Shown: in pieces, positions 44,238-47,134 of the stretch | How the letters are laid out: each line of letters opens with the position of its first letter | Numbering within the stretch: position 1 is the first letter of the stretch | Source: Bacteroidota bacterium | GTDB taxonomy: Bacteria; Bacteroidota; Bacteroidia; Sphingobacteriales; Sphingobacteriaceae | Length of the DNA: 47,134 bases | Assembly: GCA_021794195.1 (NCBI GenBank) | Contig: JAJYRG010000009.1 | Location: 1-47,134, forward strand | Direction of reading: 5' to 3' | Position numbers and translations under genes: made by a program | The notes under the pieces: generated by a model | What the model was told of the DNA's origin: nothing | The model's database searches: none | The model's input: the letters and a program-made list of their open reading frames with translations, nothing else

Positions 44238-45119
44238 ATGTTGAAGTCAATGACAGGTTATGGAATCGCTATTAAAGAAGATTCTAAAGTACAATATACG
44301 GTAGAGATAAAGTCTTTAAACTCAAAGTATCTAGAACTTAATCTCCGCACACCCAAAGCTATCGCAGATTTAGAATTAGAAATCCGTAATGAGGTTTCCA
44401 AAGCTTTACTCCGCGGAAAAGTCTCCGTTACCATTAGCTCTGAGTATAAAGATGCCACTGCGTTAGCCTCTACGATCAATACTGCTTTGTTTAAAAAATA
44501 TTTTGAAGATTTAAAACTTTTAGCGGCAGATATATCTTATTCGCAAACAGATCTTTTCCAGCAGGCACTGAACATGCCCGACGTGATCTCCGAAAACAAC
44601 GCTGATAAAGAAATATCCAAAGAGGAAAAAGATATCCTTTGGAAAACTATTTCAGAAGCTATAGAAAAGTTCAATGAATTCCGTGGTAATGAAGGGAGAA
44701 ATATCAAAGAAGATTTGAAAAATAGGGTGCGATTCATTTTAGAGAGATTGGGTAAGGTGGAAAAGTTAGAAATAAATAGAATTCCACAAATCCGAGAACG
44801 GATTTCTTCGCTTATGGAAGAGTGGATAGGGAGCGAAAAAGTAGATGAAAATCGTTTCGAGCAGGAGATGATTTATTACATAGACAAACTCGACATCACT
44901 GAAGAAAAAGTACGTTTGAAAAGTCATTGTGATTATTTTATCAAAGTATTGGATTCTGCCGAACCGGGGGGTAAAAAATTAAACTTTATCACTCAGGAGA
45001 TGGGTAGAGAAATAAATACTTTGGGTTCCAAAGCAAATAATGCAGCAATCCAGCAGCTTGTCATAGGGATGAAAGAAGAATTAGAAAAAATAAAAGAACA
45101 AATACTCAATGTCGTATAA
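44238..45119 (+). CDS. YicC/YloC family endoribonuclease
   Basis: The 293-residue protein opens with MLKSMTGYG and has SLNSKYLELNLRTPK, EIRNEVSKALLRGKVSVTI and the C-terminal block LDSAEPGGKKLNFITQEMGREINTLGSKA, all hallmarks of the family. Members such as E. coli YicC and B. subtilis YloC are endoribonucleases linked to small-RNA and mRNA decay. It overlaps gmk by 11 bases, a neighbourhood widely conserved in bacteria. Confidence 0.94.
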   Translation: MLKSMTGYGIAIKEDSKVQYTVEIKSLNSKYLELNLRTPKAIADLELEIRNEVSKALLRGKVSVTISSEYKDATALASTINTALFKKYFEDLKLLAADISYSQTDLFQQALNMPDVISENNADKEISKEEKDILWKTISEAIEKFNEFRGNEGRNIKEDLKNRVRFILERLGKVEKLEINRIPQIRERISSLMEEWIGSEKVDENRFEQEMIYYIDKLDITEEKVRLKSHCDYFIKVLDSAEPGGKKLNFITQEMGREINTLGSKANNAAIQQLVIGMKEELEKIKEQILNVV

Positions 45120-45699
45120 TCCGCTAAATACAAAAACAGGTAAGTTAATTATTTTTTCAGCTCCTTCGGGAGCAGGTAAAACCACACTGGTCAATCATCT
45201 TTTAAAGCAGCACGAAGATAAATTATCTTTTTCGATTTCAGCCACCACCCGATCTCCACGGGAAAATGAAATTGACGGAAAGAATTATTATTTCATAAAT
45301 AAAGAAACATTCAAGAAGAAAATTGAAGAGAATCTTTTCATCGAGTATGAGGAGGTGTATACTAATACTTATTACGGCACTCTAAAATCAGAAGTGGAAA
45401 GAATCTGGGCCTTAGGAAAAACAGTGCTTTTTGATATTGATGTGATAGGCGGATTGCATTTAAAATCCCTCTTCAAAAAAAATGCTTTGGCTATTTTTGT
45501 AGCTCCCCCTAATTTATCAGCTTTGAAAGAGCGTTTGGAAGGAAGGGGCACAGACTCTTCAAAAAAAGTAGAAGAGCGTCTTGCCAAAGCAGAAATAGAA
45601 ATGACATATGCGAATAAGTTTGATGTAATCATCGAAAACAATGATCTGGAAACAGCTTGCCGGGAGGCTGAAGCATTACTGTTGAATTTTATCAAATAG
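45109..45699 (+). CDS. gmk: Guanylate kinase
   Basis: The 196-residue protein has the P-loop SAPSGAGKTT near residues 17-26, the GMP-binding SATTRSPRENEIDGKNYYFI and EYEEVYTNTYYGTL, DIDVIGG, and the lid region RLEGRGTDSSKKVEERL. It phosphorylates GMP to GDP with ATP. Its start overlaps the end of the YicC gene and it is followed 7 bases later by nadD. Confidence 0.97.
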   Translation: MSYNPLNTKTGKLIIFSAPSGAGKTTLVNHLLKQHEDKLSFSISATTRSPRENEIDGKNYYFINKETFKKKIEENLFIEYEEVYTNTYYGTLKSEVERIWALGKTVLFDIDVIGGLHLKSLFKKNALAIFVAPPNLSALKERLEGRGTDSSKKVEERLAKAEIEMTYANKFDVIIENNDLETACREAEALLLNFIK

Positions 45700-45706
45700 C
45701 TTTATT

Positions 45707-46285
45707 TTGAAAAAAAAAATTGGTCTTTTTTTTGGTTCTTTCAACCCTGTACATATAGGTCATCTCATCATCGCTACTTATATGGCAAATTATACAGACT
45801 TAGATGAAGTCTGGTTGGTCGTATCCCCCCAAAATCCACTTAAAAAAAGTAAAAGTTTAGCAAATATGTATGATCGTCTGGAGATGGTTCACCAAGCTAT
45901 CGGTAATTCGGAAAAACTTATTGCCAGTGATATAGAGTTTCAATTACCAAGACCATCGTATACTATAGACACTTTAGTGTATTTAGAAGAAAAATATCCT
46001 ACCTACGATTTTGCTCTCATCATGGGAGAAGACAACTTACGAAGTTTCCATAAATGGAAAAATCATGAAATACTGCTACGCGATCATGCCATTTATGTCT
46101 ACCCAAGGTTAGGGTACAAGGGCAGCAAATTTACCGGGCATCCATCAGTTCATATGACTGAAACGCCACAAATAGAAATTTCCTCTACTTTTATCCGTCA
46201 GGCTTTGAAAGAGGGAAAAAGCATTCAATATTTAGTTCCTGATAAAACAATCGAATTTATCGAAAGTAAAGGTCTTTATTTGTAA
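45707..46285 (+). CDS. nadD: Nicotinate-nucleotide adenylyltransferase
   Basis: The 192-residue protein has the nucleotidyltransferase motif GSFNPVHIGHL at residues 10-20, WLVVSPQNPLK, ALIMGEDNLRSFHKWKN and the C-terminal ISSTFIRQAL motif. It makes deamido-NAD from nicotinate mononucleotide and ATP. The start is TTG (45707), directly followed by a run of A bases; no alternative fits the family N-terminus. It is last in the yicC-gmk-nadD group. Confidence 0.96.
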   Translation: MKKKIGLFFGSFNPVHIGHLIIATYMANYTDLDEVWLVVSPQNPLKKSKSLANMYDRLEMVHQAIGNSEKLIASDIEFQLPRPSYTIDTLVYLEEKYPTYDFALIMGEDNLRSFHKWKNHEILLRDHAIYVYPRLGYKGSKFTGHPSVHMTETPQIEISSTFIRQALKEGKSIQYLVPDKTIEFIESKGLYL

Positions 46286-46346
46286 GAAGCAGAGGCTAGG
46301 AATCTAGCTCATTCAAACGTCCCCTGCTCCCTAATTTTGATCCCAA

Positions 46347-47134
46347 TCACTCTGAGTGTCTCCGTACTTCAGGTGCTATTTTATCCCCAAATACTTCTAT
46401 AGATTTCATCATTGTCGCATGATCCGGTGCCCCTACGTCCATATGTGCGGAAAAACGGGTTAAGCCGAAAAGTTCCTTTACTTCCAGTATTTTCTCTACA
46501 GCTTCTCCGGCATCGCCAACAATTAAATGGCCGGATTTAGAACGTCCAAAATCATATTGTTGTCTTGAATATTTGGGCCAGCCCCGGGAAGCTCCTATTC
46601 TGTCCATTTGCGCGGCATATAATGGAAAATATTTCGTGGCGATAGTTTCCGCATTTTCCCCGAATAGAGCATGCATATGCACTCCTACTTGGAAATCATT
46701 CATATCATGACCATTGTCTTCGTAAGATTGCCTGTAATATTCAATTAGGGGTTTAAACCTATCTGTTGTACCGCCAATGATGGCAAACATAACCGGAAGC
46801 CCTAACTTACCTGCACGGACCACAGATTGAGGAGTGCCTCCTACAGCTACCCAAATAGGCATTTTTTCCTGTTTAGGACGCGGCAATATTTGTTGATCAA
46901 TAAGAGTAGGCCTGAATTTACCCGTCCAATTAACCGTTTCTTGCTCATTTATTTTTACCAAAAGCTCCAACTTCTCCTCAAAAAGCTCACTATAATCGTT
47001 CAGATTATATCCAAAAAGAGGAAAAGACTCTATAAAAGAACCTCTTCCGGCCATTATCTCTGCTCTTCCTCCGGACAACAAGTCTATAGTCGCATAATCG
47101 ATAAATAATTTCACCGGATCAGCCGAGCTAATGA
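46347..47134 (-). CDS. LLM class flavin-dependent oxidoreductase, N-terminus cut by window edge
   Basis: The frame continues to the right edge. The apparent start at 47114 is a GTG valine inside the conserved ISSADPVKLFIDYATIDLLS stretch, so the real start lies beyond the window. LLM hallmarks are GRAEIMAGRGSF, MPIWVAVGGTPQSVVRAGKLGLPVMFAIIGG and the C-terminal FSAHMDVGAPDHATMMKSIE. It belongs to the bacterial-luciferase-like, FMN-dependent superfamily, with unknown substrate. It is convergent with nadD across a 61-base spacer. Confidence 0.9.
   Translation of the reverse strand, partial: ISSADPVKLFIDYATIDLLSGGRAEIMAGRGSFIESFPLFGYNLNDYSELFEEKLELLVKINEQETVNWTGKFRPTLIDQQILPRPKQEKMPIWVAVGGTPQSVVRAGKLGLPVMFAIIGGTTDRFKPLIEYYRQSYEDNGHDMNDFQVGVHMHALFGENAETIATKYFPLYAAQMDRIGASRGWPKYSRQQYDFGRSKSGHLIVGDAGEAVEKILEVKELFGLTRFSAHMDVGAPDHATMMKSIEVFGDKIAPEVRRHSE

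Noticed and set aside
1..47134. CRISPR array, prophage, toxin-antitoxin or anti-phage island
   Set aside because: No regularly spaced repeats, integrase, capsid, nuclease-reverse transcriptase or paired small toxin genes were found on either strand.

Overview
The window is a chromosomal segment of a member of the Bacteroidota. Evidence is a low-GC genome (roughly 38-40% by eye), SusC/SusD-type transport genes, the gliding lipoprotein gene gldH, several Bacteroidota-restricted families (DUF4293, DUF4954, a DUF6695-like protein) and promoters of the Bacteroidota type (TTG or TTTG, about 20 bases, TAnnTTTG). The gene set would fit Sphingobacteriales or a related order, but I cannot place it more precisely.

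Layout. 1-2.9 kb (minus): a lemA / TPM / TPM / thioredoxin-fold gene group of envelope proteins, cut by the left edge. 3.1-6.7 kb (minus): sufB-sufC-sufD, the Fe-S scaffold complex, without sufS or sufE. 7.2-13.9 kb: an Lrp/AsnC regulator with a DUF6695-like protein (possibly a permuted papain-like fold), ung, a small membrane TPR-like protein, an exported protein of unknown function, a DUF4293 membrane protein, truA and an MsbA-like ABC exporter.

14.3-32.0 kb (all plus): the accessory region and the most interesting part. A LacI-type regulator has a strong promoter and two identical TTAAACGATTAA operators. It is followed by a mannitol 2-dehydrogenase family enzyme, SusC, SusD, a fibronectin-III surface lipoprotein, a metallo-beta-lactamase-fold lipoprotein, a sodium:solute symporter, two unrecognised proteins of 312 and 111 residues, an FAD-dependent oxidoreductase, a DUF4142 protein, an M23-plus-PKD exported protein and, after a 321-base gap, a PfkB fructokinase. 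No glycoside hydrolase, polysaccharide lyase, sulfatase or carbohydrate esterase is recognisable. The ends of the locus make a mannitol -> fructose -> fructose 6-phosphate route. The middle looks like capture, import and probably oxidative processing of an unknown ligand.

32.2-37.3 kb: an M3 dipeptidyl carboxypeptidase lipoprotein, a divergent ecotin and a large DUF4954 beta-helix protein, with a very strong hairpin between the last two. 37.6-42.1 kb (minus): a small Spy-like protein, lpxK, gldH, ricT (PSP1) and holB. 42.4-46.3 kb (plus): dnaN, a DedA protein, a YicC/YloC-like ribonuclease, gmk and nadD. 46.3 kb to the right edge (minus): a partial LLM-class flavin oxidoreductase. No tRNA, rRNA, CRISPR array, insertion sequence or prophage was seen.

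Family assignments come from reading the protein sequences by eye. No database search was run.
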